Of a stretch of 64,000 bases of DNA, positions 55,173 to 63,794 are shown piece after piece (within the stretch, counting starts at the first letter, position 1; each line of letters starts with the position of its first letter). A program made the translations under genes and the position numbers. A model generated the notes under the pieces. The model was not told the origin of the DNA and ran no database searches. It saw nothing but the letters and a program-made list of their open reading frames with translations. Source of the DNA: Shewanella piezotolerans WP3 (GTDB lineage: Bacteria > Pseudomonadota > Gammaproteobacteria > Enterobacterales > Shewanellaceae); assembly GCF_000014885.1 (NCBI RefSeq), contig NC_011566.1, positions 4,400,501-4,464,500 of the forward strand, given 5' to 3'.

Positions 55173-55287
55173 CAATATGACCTAACCTCAGATGTTTGAA
55201 CTGACAAAAATTAGCTCTACCGCAAGTCGTATGCATTTTGCTTTAGTCGTCATAATTTTCTTTTAATCGGTAAGGATAAACAGCACA

Positions 55288-55740
55288 GTGCAATTAACTT
55301 GGTTAGCGCCTGATGATCGCAACGAGGTGAAGAAGTTCTATCGCCAGCACATGCCCTACGCACGCTTGTTACAGAAAGAGTCACTCTGCGTGTTAACGCA
55401 AACTGACCCTAACTTTGATAGTTTTGGCGAAATCACCTCTTCGAAGATAATAGCTAGTGCGCGAATTCGGCCTATTGGTCAGTTATCCATTTTAACCGGG
55501 ATGTTGGTGCATCCAGATTTTCGCGGCCAAGGTGTGGGGCATTTGTTGATGCGAGAACTTGAACCCGTTCTTTGTGATGGCAAAACTTACATTTTTGCTC
55601 TCGCCCATTTAGTAGGACTTTATGCTCAACATGGATTTACTGTCATTGAGGACGCGCCCAATGATATTGCGCAGTTATTTTTGAAGTATCAGGGTTCTGA
55701 TAAGGAACTTGTTTTAATGGGGTTAGCTCATTTTCCTTAG
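55288..55740 (+). CDS. GNAT-family N-acetyltransferase
   Basis: 150 residues. The acetyl-CoA loop is in LTGMLVHPDFRGQGVGHLLMREL (about 70-92, RGQGVG), followed by YIFALAHLVGLYAQHGFTVIED (beta5 and the following turn). The N-terminal part LTWLAPDDRNEVKKFYRQH fits small cytoplasmic GNATs. Acceptor unknown. Start codon GTG with AAGGA about 12 nt upstream, a loose spacing. It is isolated between two copies of the multi-hairpin repeat. Confidence 0.8.
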   Translation: MQLTWLAPDDRNEVKKFYRQHMPYARLLQKESLCVLTQTDPNFDSFGEITSSKIIASARIRPIGQLSILTGMLVHPDFRGQGVGHLLMRELEPVLCDGKTYIFALAHLVGLYAQHGFTVIEDAPNDIAQLFLKYQGSDKELVLMGLAHFP

Positions 55741-55794
55741 TGAACCAGCAGCTACAGCGTAACGGTAATACTCAGTGGCAACTTGCAACCACAC

Positions 55795-55924
55795 AGGTTA
55801 CAATGACCTGCGGTCAGCGCATGTGCAGATACTGCCGTGACACGCTATAAATACCTCCCTGTAAGCTCAGCCATGACATCCATGTCATGGACGGTCACGG
55901 TCGCATCTACACTGGGTTAGAAAG
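55795..55924 (+). repeat. Multi-hairpin repeat, copy 3
   Basis: Starts GGTTACAATGACCTGCGGTC and ends TCGCATCTACACTGGGTTAG like copy 2, with a shorter middle containing CATGACATCCATGTCATG. Confidence 0.72.
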
Positions 55925-56013
55925 CACCGTCACCTAAGTCACTAATAATTAAAATGTACTCAGCCTAAAACTTCTGCTAAACACCTTAGAGAACCAAAGC
56001 TTGACCATACTAA

Positions 56014-56376
56014 CTACCTTAGAAAATACCAAACACAAAAATTTACAGCAATTAGAGAATAAACGATTACACTATGAATGCTAATCTCTCTTGATAGAGC
56101 TTTTAACATCTCTTCACTTTGGTATGCTTCTAAGTATTTATCCATCTTATAAATAGCTAATAGACCAATAGCTAAAAACACTAATATTAGCTCGAATACA
56201 TATTTATCAAAAATAGCAGAAAGGTCTTTAGATATATGAAAGACCACCCCAGCAACAATTAATGTAGGCAAGCCAAATACAGATAATATTAGCATTGTCA
56301 CAGCATTACCGTGTTCAAGCTTTTTCTTCCTGTAATATGCATAGCCGCCAACTATAAAACTTCGCAAGATAAGCAT
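56014..56376 (-). CDS. Small hypothetical membrane protein
   Basis: 120 residues with about three hydrophobic segments (TMLILSVFGLPTLIVAGVVF, VFELILVFLAIGLLAIY and IHSVIVYSLIAVNFCVWYF) and charged loops. No family recognised. The gene is flanked on both sides by copies of the multi-hairpin repeat, so it may have arrived as part of the accessory stretch. Low G+C. Confidence 0.6.
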   Translation of the reverse strand: MLILRSFIVGGYAYYRKKKLEHGNAVTMLILSVFGLPTLIVAGVVFHISKDLSAIFDKYVFELILVFLAIGLLAIYKMDKYLEAYQSEEMLKALSREISIHSVIVYSLIAVNFCVWYFLR

Positions 56377-56417
56377 TCCGCTTCCTAATTACAATCTAAG
56401 CTCAACGAAAACATCTG

Positions 56418-56505
56418 ACCTTCATGGACGGAGGGAATGCCAAATTCTGTATGGAACAGAATTGGCCATGTTATCGACGGCCTCAGCCGTATCTACACTG
56501 ATTCA
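56418..56505 (+). repeat. Multi-hairpin repeat, partial copy 4
   Basis: CATCTGACCTTCATGGACGG, GGGAATGCCAAATTCTGT and GCCTCAGCCGTATCTACACTG match the right half of copy 2; the left half is missing. Confidence 0.72.
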
Positions 56506-56572
56506 GCAACTCAGGAACTATCTAGCACTAGAGTTGCTGACTATAAAAATTGACGAGAAAAACACGCTAACT

Positions 56573-57418
56573 CTAATTTAATACAGTTACAAAATGGCAG
56601 CGTGTAGCCATTCCTGTGTGCTCTCTTACGGTACCATCGTTCTGTATGACCATAATTTTGTAGGGTACCTCCTCACAAAATTTTATTTTATTCGCTGAGA
56701 CTAAAGGATCAACAATGCTATCACGCAGGTCTTCGTTCGCTGCCAGAAAGCCCCATATATCATCTGTAGCCAAATCCATATACTTATCTTCTACATTAAA
56801 AAAAATACTCTCATCAACTTCCCAGTATTGAGTCTTTTTGTTCAGTACAAGTCTAACCTTCAGCTCAATCCCTTGTCCTTTGTAGGTAATGTAAATCTTG
56901 CCATTTTCATATTCTTGATAGTAATTTATCAGCAACTTAACCGTTTCATCAGTTAAGCCACGTACAAATGCATTAGCAGAGCTGGCAATAGGCACTTTAA
57001 TTTTCGAAACAGCTGGTTGAGCAAAAACAAGGGCACTCCAATTAAATCCTGTGCTATCCATGAAATATGAGTTAACTTCCCTTAAATCATATCCAAAGTA
57101 TTGCTTGAGCTTATTTTCATTACTGCAGATATCCTCAGACCAATCACATTCCATCTCTATGTCAATCGACTTAATTTTCTTTGAGTTAACACTGATGTTA
57201 GTTTCACCTCTAAGAGAAGCTTTGGTAATATCGAGTTCGAAAGCAACTTTTAACTTTGCAGTTTTAGCTCCAACGGCTACTGCACCTTCAATATTAACAA
57301 CCTCTTTCGAATTAACGCGACACTCCTCATCATAACACTCATCCTGAGCCACTGAGTTAGTTGAAAAAAACAATAAAAAGACGCTAAGAGCAAATCCTTT
57401 TCTCACAAATCCTTTCAT
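56573..57418 (-). CDS. Hypothetical secreted protein (281 residues)
   Basis: Signal peptide of about 24 residues (FALSVFLLFFSTNSVAQ-DE). The mature part has Cys pairs early (DECYDEECR, and CDWSEDICSN), which suggests disulfides in the periplasm or outside the cell, and many beta-type alternations. No family recognised. Start at ATG 57418 with AAGGA 6 nt upstream. Its first codons and the leader share a tandem AAAGGATTT repeat. AT-rich relative to core genes; likely accessory. Confidence 0.62.
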   Translation of the reverse strand: MKGFVRKGFALSVFLLFFSTNSVAQDECYDEECRVNSKEVVNIEGAVAVGAKTAKLKVAFELDITKASLRGETNISVNSKKIKSIDIEMECDWSEDICSNENKLKQYFGYDLREVNSYFMDSTGFNWSALVFAQPAVSKIKVPIASSANAFVRGLTDETVKLLINYYQEYENGKIYITYKGQGIELKVRLVLNKKTQYWEVDESIFFNVEDKYMDLATDDIWGFLAANEDLRDSIVDPLVSANKIKFCEEVPYKIMVIQNDGTVREHTGMATRCHFVTVLN

Positions 57419-57462
57419 TACAAATCCTTTTTTTAATAAATCCTTTTTTTAATAAATCCTTT
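57392..57462 (-). repeat. Tandem AAAGGATTT repeats across a start codon
   Basis: Five copies of AAAGGATTT (minus strand) start every 15-16 bp; three are in the leader and two encode the KGF repeats of the signal peptide. Each copy contains AAGGA, a ribosome-binding sequence. Confidence 0.85.
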
Positions 57463-57614
57463 TGTAGCCACAACACTCTAGCACTAAAAAAGAATAGTGA
57501 ATAATTAATAGACAGCGGGGCAGATCGAAATAGCATCTCTATTTCAAATTTTATTGAACAATAGTTGAAATAAGTGAGATCAACCTAAACTTTCCACAAG
57601 GCTACCTGAAAACA

Positions 57615-57935
57615 CCAATTCCCCATCAGAGTTACCGAAGTACGTTGAAAAATAACCGTAATGCCCACACGGTCTTTCTCATGCATCCATGCACTTCAAG
57701 ACATTCAGGCATACTGCCTATCAGATGTCGGCATAGCTTTCGCGGGACAGGCCGTTCTTTGGCATCCAGATTAGTGGGGCAGAGTAAAATTTAACCTTCA
57801 AAACGAGCAGAACACACACATTCCCCATCGGAGTTGCCGAAGTGCGGAGATGAAAATGCCGTAGAACCATCATGGCCTTTCTCGTGCATCCATGCACTTC
57901 AAGACATTCAGGCATCCTGCCTATAAGATGATGGT
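57615..57935. repeat. Two direct copies of a palindrome-rich repeat
   Basis: TTCCCCATCRGAGTTRCCGAAGT and GCATCCATGCACTTCAAGAC, then ATTCAGGCATNCTGCCTAT, occur at 57619-57722 and again at 57821-57923. The same left segment is found inverted at 21649-21697 and decayed near 59262-59295. No gene is supported in 57463-58289. Confidence 0.75.
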
Positions 57936-58285
57936 TCAGGCTCGGAGGGACATGGATGTCCCATCTGAGCCGTTAGGCAATTTTTATTGGAGCATGAGGA
58001 TCAACAACTTCGTAGGGGCGGCTCGGACTTTTTATAAGAGAAATGATCAAGAGAGGGAAGCTGTTGTTCCCCTTTTGACCGAGTGTGAGCTGGAAGCTCA
58101 CGACCTTTATCAAGCGCAGCTTGATTGGCACTTGGGTGCGGGCGAAGCGCCGCGACGTCAGTTGTTAGACGCAATCTAACTTAGAAGTCAGGCATCGCCT
58201 GATAAGTGACAAGGTCACGACCCTTTATCAAACGAAGTTTGATTGCCTATCGCTGTAAAGCGTAAGTCAGCCGCAACCTGACACA
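57936..58285. repeat. Cluster of short palindromes
   Basis: Series of small hairpins: GTGAGCTGGAAGCTCAC, ATCAAGCGCAGCTTGAT, GCGGGCGAAGCGCCGC, AAGTGACAAGGTCAC, ATCAAACGAAGTTTGAT. The ATCAAACGAAGTTTGAT type also appears near 21470-21485. An open plus-strand frame (57892-58179) crosses them but looks incidental. Confidence 0.6.
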
Positions 58286-58289
58286 ACCA

Positions 58290-58985
58290 TTACTGGTTGG
58301 CCAAAACCTCTTCTAGTTTAAGCCCAGTTAAATCATGAATAGTGCGCCATAAATAATAAAAGATCCCCATCATCATCAACATCGATGGCACGGCGATCAT
58401 TGGGTAACTGTATAGACTCAATTGCCCCAACTGCTCATTAAACTCTGGCGTCCCTGTTGGGCTGGTGACGATCCATTTAGCCAAAACGTAATTCATAACG
58501 GCAGAAAAGGCGAAGGAGCCGCCAACTAAATAAGTGGCCTTCATTAAGCGCTGTTCAAATGCAGCCACGCAATTGTTCTTTTTCAACCTGTCATTGATCT
58601 TATCAACATCCATCACCGCCGGATTAAATATGATGGCTTTAATTAATGGCTTAGAAGTAAAGGTCGACAACACCACAGCGGTGCCGATAATCGCCGGGAT
58701 AGCAGCTTCTTTAATGGCCAACCACTTAAGGTCCAGCTCCAGTAAACCAATCCCGCCAGTCAGCAGCACATTGGCTAATCCAAGCAAGGCGATAAAATTA
58801 AACTTCCTATATTTGATTAACTCGAATAAGCCCCAGCCCAGCGGAAAGCTCAACGCCAACATTAATCCACCACTCGCCCCTAACTGATCTTCACCACTTA
58901 GCTTCATTAGAATAAAAGCGGGGATCGCAATGCTCACTATCAGGTCAACCAAAGGCCGAGGCTTATGTGTCGATGTACTACTCAT
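58290..58985 (-). CDS. VC0807-like integral membrane protein
   Basis: About 231 residues with five or six membrane segments (for example LIVSIAIPAFILMKLSG, FIALLGLANVLLTGGIGLLEL, YLVGGSFAFSAVMNYVLA and YPMIAVPSMLMMMGIFYYLW) and a polar middle loop (NDRLKKNNCVAAFEQRL). The layout recalls the VC0807/septation-A-like proteins of gammaproteobacteria; role unknown. Start at MSSTSTHKP, with GGA about 10 nt upstream; an extension of nine residues is possible. Confidence 0.65.
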   Translation of the reverse strand: MSSTSTHKPRPLVDLIVSIAIPAFILMKLSGEDQLGASGGLMLALSFPLGWGLFELIKYRKFNFIALLGLANVLLTGGIGLLELDLKWLAIKEAAIPAIIGTAVVLSTFTSKPLIKAIIFNPAVMDVDKINDRLKKNNCVAAFEQRLMKATYLVGGSFAFSAVMNYVLAKWIVTSPTGTPEFNEQLGQLSLYSYPMIAVPSMLMMMGIFYYLWRTIHDLTGLKLEEVLANQ

Positions 58986-59012
58986 ATATTGTTTTCCAGG
59001 CGAAGTATGCAA

Positions 59013-59403
59013 GCTTCGAAAAATTTAAAGATAAAAACCATTACAGCAACTTTTATGATGCCAGTATCGATACTCACTAACGTATAGCGGCGTAAAAATA
59101 CCTTCTTCTACATCAAGTGTCACTCTTCATCAAACATTGTTGAGACAGAGCTAACTGTAACGTAAATAGATGAAGGTCAGCTTAAACGTTCTAAAACTTC
59201 AATACTGAATAGCGATGACTTGAACACATCGAAGCAATAGTAGATTCACAGACAATGCCAATTTCCCATAGGAGTTATCGAACTACGTTGAAAATGTCGT
59301 TATTCGTATCATCTGTAAATATCAATATAAACCTCAATACCACAACTAACAGTAGCTAATCTTTCCTATTGGAAATTTCGCCTTTTAAATTTCGCCGGGG
59401 CGC
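59013..59403. repeat. Gene-free stretch with two repeat fragments
   Basis: 59258-59305 is a decayed copy of the CCCATCGGAGTTGCCGAAG repeat, and 59368-59403 repeats the GGAAATTTCGC element of 25742. No gene seen. Confidence 0.55.
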
Positions 59404-59410
59404 TTACCCT

Positions 59411-59761
59411 CTAAATATGGTCGAAGTGAGCATTTTCCATGCACATAAACTCAACTTGTTGCATCGACAATACCGGTGGCTGCAGCACCTCTATCGACTC
59501 AGGGTTTATCGCATCCAAGTCGGCGACTTCATCAATCTTATTGCCATAAGAGTTTGTCCGACCACAATAGATAAAGTGCTTATGCCAGCGTACCAAGTAT
59601 GCCGTTTGAGCCTTCCCCTCAACAGCCATCTCAGCTTCTAAGGCATGGCACTCTTCAGCTCTATCGGTTAAAACCGCCACGACCAGCTTAAGGTTATCGA
59701 AGGCTGACAAATTCAATTGCAGATAGGGGGAGAAAATAGATGCTACCGATTCAGACAACAT
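59411..59761 (-). CDS. Hypothetical protein (116 residues)
   Basis: Soluble, acidic, no signal peptide. Contains ECHALEAEMAVEGKAQTAYLVRWHKHFIYCGRTN in the middle. No family recognised. AAGGA 6 nt before the ATG is a good ribosome site. It starts 8 bp after the GNAT gene on the same strand, so the two are probably one transcript. Confidence 0.6.
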   Translation of the reverse strand: MLSESVASIFSPYLQLNLSAFDNLKLVVAVLTDRAEECHALEAEMAVEGKAQTAYLVRWHKHFIYCGRTNSYGNKIDEVADLDAINPESIEVLQPPVLSMQQVEFMCMENAHFDHI

Positions 59762-59769
59762 AACAGTCC

Positions 59770-60339
59770 TTAGAAAAAAGAGTCACTAGTGGGTAATACC
59801 AGCAAATAATAATCACGATCGTCAAAGCTAATAAAATCGACGACCTGCATTCCGCCCTTACGAGTATGTGCGGCAAAGGAGCCTGCATTATCTTCAGCAA
59901 TAAAAGTCACCATGTAAGGCAACTCCTTGGCCACCGATTTTTTGACAAACTGCACTAATGCTTCAAATATGCCTTGGCCACGATATTCGCTCGCGATCCA
60001 GATCGGGCCATATTGACAGCAATTTCTTTCGCTAAGCTTGGCTTTTTCGTAGTCAATTCTTGGCAGTCGATTAAGCAAATTTCGATATATCGGCCACTGC
60101 TTAAAGAAACTCCAACGTCCCGCGATAACGTAACCAATAATATCACCATCAAGTTCGGCGACGACAACCCAATGCTGTGTGACTAAACAAGTTAGATCAC
60201 CTTGACTAAATGACTGACCAGCTAAACTGTTATTTCGCTGTTCTATCGCCAATTCATCTTGTTGTTGGCTTTGCTCTAAGACAGCCAAAGCGGCAACGTC
60301 TTGCACTGTGGCTAAACGGATTTTAATGCTATTCATCAT
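59770..60339 (-). CDS. GNAT-family N-acetyltransferase
   Basis: 189 residues. N-terminal IKIRLATVQDVAALAVLEQ is a typical GNAT opening. The acetyl-CoA loop is YGPIWIASEYRGQGIFEALVQF (YRGQGIF, about 123-130), followed by MVTFIAEDNAGSFAAHTRKGGMQVV. Acceptor unknown. First gene of a likely two-gene unit with the downstream 116-residue protein. ATG at 60336 is an equally good start. Confidence 0.82.
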   Translation of the reverse strand: MMNSIKIRLATVQDVAALAVLEQSQQQDELAIEQRNNSLAGQSFSQGDLTCLVTQHWVVVAELDGDIIGYVIAGRWSFFKQWPIYRNLLNRLPRIDYEKAKLSERNCCQYGPIWIASEYRGQGIFEALVQFVKKSVAKELPYMVTFIAEDNAGSFAAHTRKGGMQVVDFISFDDRDYYLLVLPTSDSFF

Positions 60340-60590
60340 TATTTTCTGGAGTAAAAACCCTAATTAATAGTGCCATTATAGCAACTTCACCAACGAAAAT
60401 ATGGCTATAAATCGCAGCAAATATACAAAGGGCATTAAGAGTGATCCGATGAGCATGATTTAAGCATGCTTAACATCAAATCTTTACTTGTTTACATTTC
60501 AACAACTTCAAAAAAACAGTATAGTCGACCTAGTAAATGTATTTTTAATTCCGAATTATCAGCATAATTAATCACAAGTGAGTTTTACCC

Positions 60591-61535
60591 ATGTTAGCTC
60601 AAAATATCGATCATAATGTTTGGCTGCGAGATCAGGAACAACCCGCAGTTAGCTTGCCAAGGTGGCAACAACAGGTTGATCTACTCAACGACCTTTATCG
60701 CGCTAAAACTTGCCTTGTTATGCAGTTTTCGGGACAAGATGCTCAGATAGTTTGTGGTAAAAAGCATCATGATAGCGCTCTAAAAGCAGGAAAAGTGCTG
60801 ACTAATTCTCCACTTTTAACCGCGATAAACTCAATCAGTAGCTTTGGCTCAAGTGAACTTACTATCGATGAACTTGGAGATGCCTTTGCTGAGTTTGAGC
60901 AGGTTCTCAGCATACAGTTATCCTGGCCTGATGGTCGAGTCTTCGGCTGTATCCTCATTTGCGATCCAAACACAACCCAAGCAACATCAGCATCACTAAC
61001 AGTGATAGAGTCTGTGCGTTCATTATTACAAAGTGAACTGAAGCAAGTTTACTTAATGCAGCAAGTGCAAAGGCTATCGTTTCAAGACGAAACAACTCAA
61101 ATGCTTAACCACTATGGCTTTGGCTTAATGGCGCCAAGGCAATTAAGTTTAAGTAGACGGTTTGGCTCTCATGCGGGAATAGTATTAATTGAGCTGGTCG
61201 ACAATCCATTAATGCGCACAGCCCCACTATCGACTGCGCAAAAGGCTCGATTACTTGCTCGAATCATAGCCGAGAGCTTACGTGAAGCAGATATGTCAGC
61301 CCGTATTGATGAAGATAGATTTATGATCTTAGCGTTTGTAGATAGTGAATCAAACTTAGACACCTTAATTGGCCGCCTACGCAAACAGATAGCCAAAGAA
61401 GCGGGTAAGTTGAGTATCCTAGTCGGCAAAAGCTTTTTTACCCCAGATGCCCAGCAATCATTGGTCCCTATGCAGCAAGCCGCAGAGGATAATCTCGAAC
61501 TATGTCGTCAATCTTTAGTGACTAAACCTTATTGA
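60591..61535 (+). CDS. GAF-like protein with degenerate GGDEF domain
   Basis: 314 residues, cytoplasmic. The N-terminal 150 residues look like a GAF sensor (LLNDLYRAKTCLVMQFSG to SVRSLLQSELKQVY). The C-terminal part follows a diguanylate cyclase fold: QDETTQMLNHYGFGLM stands for the D-x-L-T-x-L-x-N-R opening and GIVLIELVD for the metal strand. Where GGDEF is expected it reads IDEDRF, so catalysis is unlikely. A signalling role as effector or inhibitor is inference. It overlaps the 3' end of the next gene by 7 bp on opposite strands. Confidence 0.7.
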   Translation: MLAQNIDHNVWLRDQEQPAVSLPRWQQQVDLLNDLYRAKTCLVMQFSGQDAQIVCGKKHHDSALKAGKVLTNSPLLTAINSISSFGSSELTIDELGDAFAEFEQVLSIQLSWPDGRVFGCILICDPNTTQATSASLTVIESVRSLLQSELKQVYLMQQVQRLSFQDETTQMLNHYGFGLMAPRQLSLSRRFGSHAGIVLIELVDNPLMRTAPLSTAQKARLLARIIAESLREADMSARIDEDRFMILAFVDSESNLDTLIGRLRKQIAKEAGKLSILVGKSFFTPDAQQSLVPMQQAAEDNLELCRQSLVTKPY

Positions 61536-61747
61536 TCTTGATTTTGAGCCTGAGCCCATTGCAGAAATAGTGCAATGGGAAAAGGCGACATCATTACCAT
61601 GCCTAATCCAGCCAAACTGGCGACAATCATCATTCCTGTAACCTGTTGTGTTAGCTCCGTAAAGAAATATAAGCCAACACCGCATAACAACATGCTTAAG
61701 CCTACCCAATGCAACATCTTGAGGTAATTAATTACATTTTTTTGCAC
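61529..61747 (-). CDS. Small membrane protein (72 residues)
   Basis: Two membrane segments (MLHWVGLSMLLCGVGLYFF and GMMIVASLAGLGMVMMS) joined by a short polar loop; short Gln/Asn-rich tail. Family unknown. GTG at 61747 is preferred as start: AAGG lies 9 nt upstream. Its 3' end overlaps that of the GAF gene. Confidence 0.6.
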   Translation of the reverse strand: MQKNVINYLKMLHWVGLSMLLCGVGLYFFTELTQQVTGMMIVASLAGLGMVMMSPFPIALFLQWAQAQNQDQ

Positions 61748-61825
61748 TAACAAACGCCTTATTTCGGTTGATTTTGAGCTAAAATACTCACAATATAATG
61801 ATATTAATCACTTTGGATCCGTAAC

Positions 61826-62239
61826 ATGATAAAACAATCCTTTTTCGTAGCAAGTTTGCTACTGGGTTTATCCGCATGCCAATCAACGCCGCAAGCCCAA
61901 ATCGAGGATTTAGCCATAGAAGGTACATGGCATATCGAGATCGCAAACGGCCAACCCGTTATCGACTATAGCCCAGCTCAGCTCACTTTCGAAGCAGAAG
62001 GTAAGTTAACCGGTAATAATAGCTGCAATAACTTCTTTGGCAGTTACGTTTTATCAGGTCAATCTATACAGCTACAGCCTGCAGGTAACACTATGAAAGC
62101 CTGTGTCGATGCATTAATGGCACAAGAGCAACGCGTCATGCAAGCGATGCCTGAAGTTAGCCAAGCTAAAATAAGCAAAGGTAAATTGTTACTGCAAGAT
62201 GCAGATAGTAAGACCTTGATGGTACTCAGCAAGCAGTAA
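61826..62239 (+). CDS. META-domain lipoprotein (HslJ-like)
   Basis: Lipoprotein signal LLLGLSAC with Cys at residue 18 for lipid attachment, then a single META domain (about 28-137): GTWHIEIANGQ opening, LTFEAEGKLTGNNSCNNFFGSY core with the conserved Asn-Cys-Asn, and LLLQDADSKTLMVL end. Related HslJ proteins respond to heat and novobiocin in E. coli. Probably in the outer or inner membrane facing the periplasm. 137 residues. Confidence 0.85.
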   Translation: MIKQSFFVASLLLGLSACQSTPQAQIEDLAIEGTWHIEIANGQPVIDYSPAQLTFEAEGKLTGNNSCNNFFGSYVLSGQSIQLQPAGNTMKACVDALMAQEQRVMQAMPEVSQAKISKGKLLLQDADSKTLMVLSKQ

Positions 62240-62280
62240 CCAATATTGTAAAACTGTGTATAGCAGTAAAAGATGACACA

Positions 62281-62308
62281 AAAAAACCGCCCAACTGGCG
62301 GTTTTTTT
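62281..62308. terminator. Bidirectional terminator between META lipoprotein and symporter genes
   Basis: AAAAAACCGCC pairs with GGCGGTTTTTT around a 5-nt loop. Confidence 0.9.
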
Positions 62309-62325
62309 GCTATTAAATTAAGCTG

Positions 62326-63624
62326 TTACGATTTTAACTTTTCAGCTATTTCAGCGCTTTCTTCAACGCCCGCATTGTAATGCTCAACATTAAGTTCGTC
62401 TTCAGATTTGGCTATCACAGTCGTCGCCACTAAATCGCCAGACACATTCACCACGGTTCGAGCCATATCAAGCACTCGGTCGATACCAGCAATCAATGCT
62501 ACACCCTCTAGCGGTAAACCAACGGTAGTCAACACTAAGGTAAGCATCACCAGGCCTGCGCCCGGTACACCCGCGGTGCCAATCGAAGCAAGTGTGGCGG
62601 TTAAGATAATAGTGATGTAATCAACCCAGCTTAAATCGATACCAAACGCTTGTGCTACAAACAGTGCTGTCACACCTTGGTATAACGCCGTGCCGTCCAT
62701 ATTAATGGTGGTGCCAAGGGGTAATACAAAACTAGAGATCTTCTTATTGACCCCTAAATACTCATTAGCGCACTTCATACTCGCAGGTAACGTACCCGCC
62801 GAGCTTGAGGTGGTAAAGGCAACAGCAATAGCGTTGCTGATCCCTTTAAAGAACTGTATAGGGTTAAGTTTGGCAAATACTGTCAACACTATGCTATAGA
62901 AGCCAACAATATGCAGCAAGCAACCAATATAAACTGCCGCAATGACTTTAATCAGAGGCATTAGCATGCCAATGCCATACTCTCCAGCCACCCATGCCAT
63001 TAGGCCAAATACACCGTACGGTGCTAGTTTCATCACCATATCAGTCAGCTTATACATAGCTTCTGCAAGACTTTCAAAGACTTTGATTGCAGGCTTGCCA
63101 TGGTCACCAATCAGTACCAGAGCAACACCTAGCGCTACTGCAAACACAATCACTTGCAAGATCTGACCACTGGCCAATGCAGCAATAGGGTTTGTTGGCA
63201 CAATATTAATCAAAGTTTCCATCACTGATGGCGCCGCTTTAACCACTTGTTCCGCGGGTTCAGCAACCATATCCAACCCTTTACCAGGCTGTAAAAAGTG
63301 TCCAACAGCAAGGCCCACAGTAATGGCTATTGAGGTCGTGCCCAAATAGAAGGCAAAAGATTTGAAGCCGATACGCCCCATCTTGGCAGTATCTTGCATA
63401 GAGGTAACGCCCACTATCAGCGAACAAAATACCAAAGGCACAATCAACATCTTAATAGTATTAACAAACAGGGTGCCGATCGGTTTTAGTACCGTTGCTT
63501 GTTCCCCAAAACCGATACCGGTTAAGATCCCGAGTAGCATACCAATCATGATCTGTAGCCACAGTGGCACAGACATCCAGCTTGACCACACTTTTCTAAA
63601 AAGTGAAGTTTGTTGTTTTGACAT
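62326..63624 (-). CDS. Dicarboxylate/amino acid:cation symporter (GltP/DctA family)
   Basis: Transports glutamate, aspartate or C4-dicarboxylates with protons or sodium. The eight-helix plus two-hairpin design is visible: the Ser-rich hairpin 1 AFTTSSSAGTLPASM, the NMDGTALYQG motif of helix 7, the hairpin 2 GTAGVPGAGLVML and helix 8 GIDRVLDMARTVVNVSGD. 432 residues, full length. Glu versus dicarboxylate preference cannot be decided by eye. Monocistronic. Confidence 0.9.
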   Translation of the reverse strand: MSKQQTSLFRKVWSSWMSVPLWLQIMIGMLLGILTGIGFGEQATVLKPIGTLFVNTIKMLIVPLVFCSLIVGVTSMQDTAKMGRIGFKSFAFYLGTTSIAITVGLAVGHFLQPGKGLDMVAEPAEQVVKAAPSVMETLINIVPTNPIAALASGQILQVIVFAVALGVALVLIGDHGKPAIKVFESLAEAMYKLTDMVMKLAPYGVFGLMAWVAGEYGIGMLMPLIKVIAAVYIGCLLHIVGFYSIVLTVFAKLNPIQFFKGISNAIAVAFTTSSSAGTLPASMKCANEYLGVNKKISSFVLPLGTTINMDGTALYQGVTALFVAQAFGIDLSWVDYITIILTATLASIGTAGVPGAGLVMLTLVLTTVGLPLEGVALIAGIDRVLDMARTVVNVSGDLVATTVIAKSEDELNVEHYNAGVEESAEIAEKLKS

Positions 63625-63794
63625 ATTTAAACCTTGCTACTGTTGGATAAAGAGGACACAAGCAGATACTTGCTTAAAAAATAACGCGGCAGTTTAGCAT
63701 AGGCACTAAACAGGAGAGATGATCTGTATCACGCTGCGCTCTTCAACGAACTACTCACTACAAAAATTGCCACTACAATGAATAATTCTCAATA

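Noticed and set aside
57892..58179. 95-residue plus-strand gene
   Set aside because: It crosses a repeat copy and a row of palindromes; composition looks incidental and no ribosome site precedes it.
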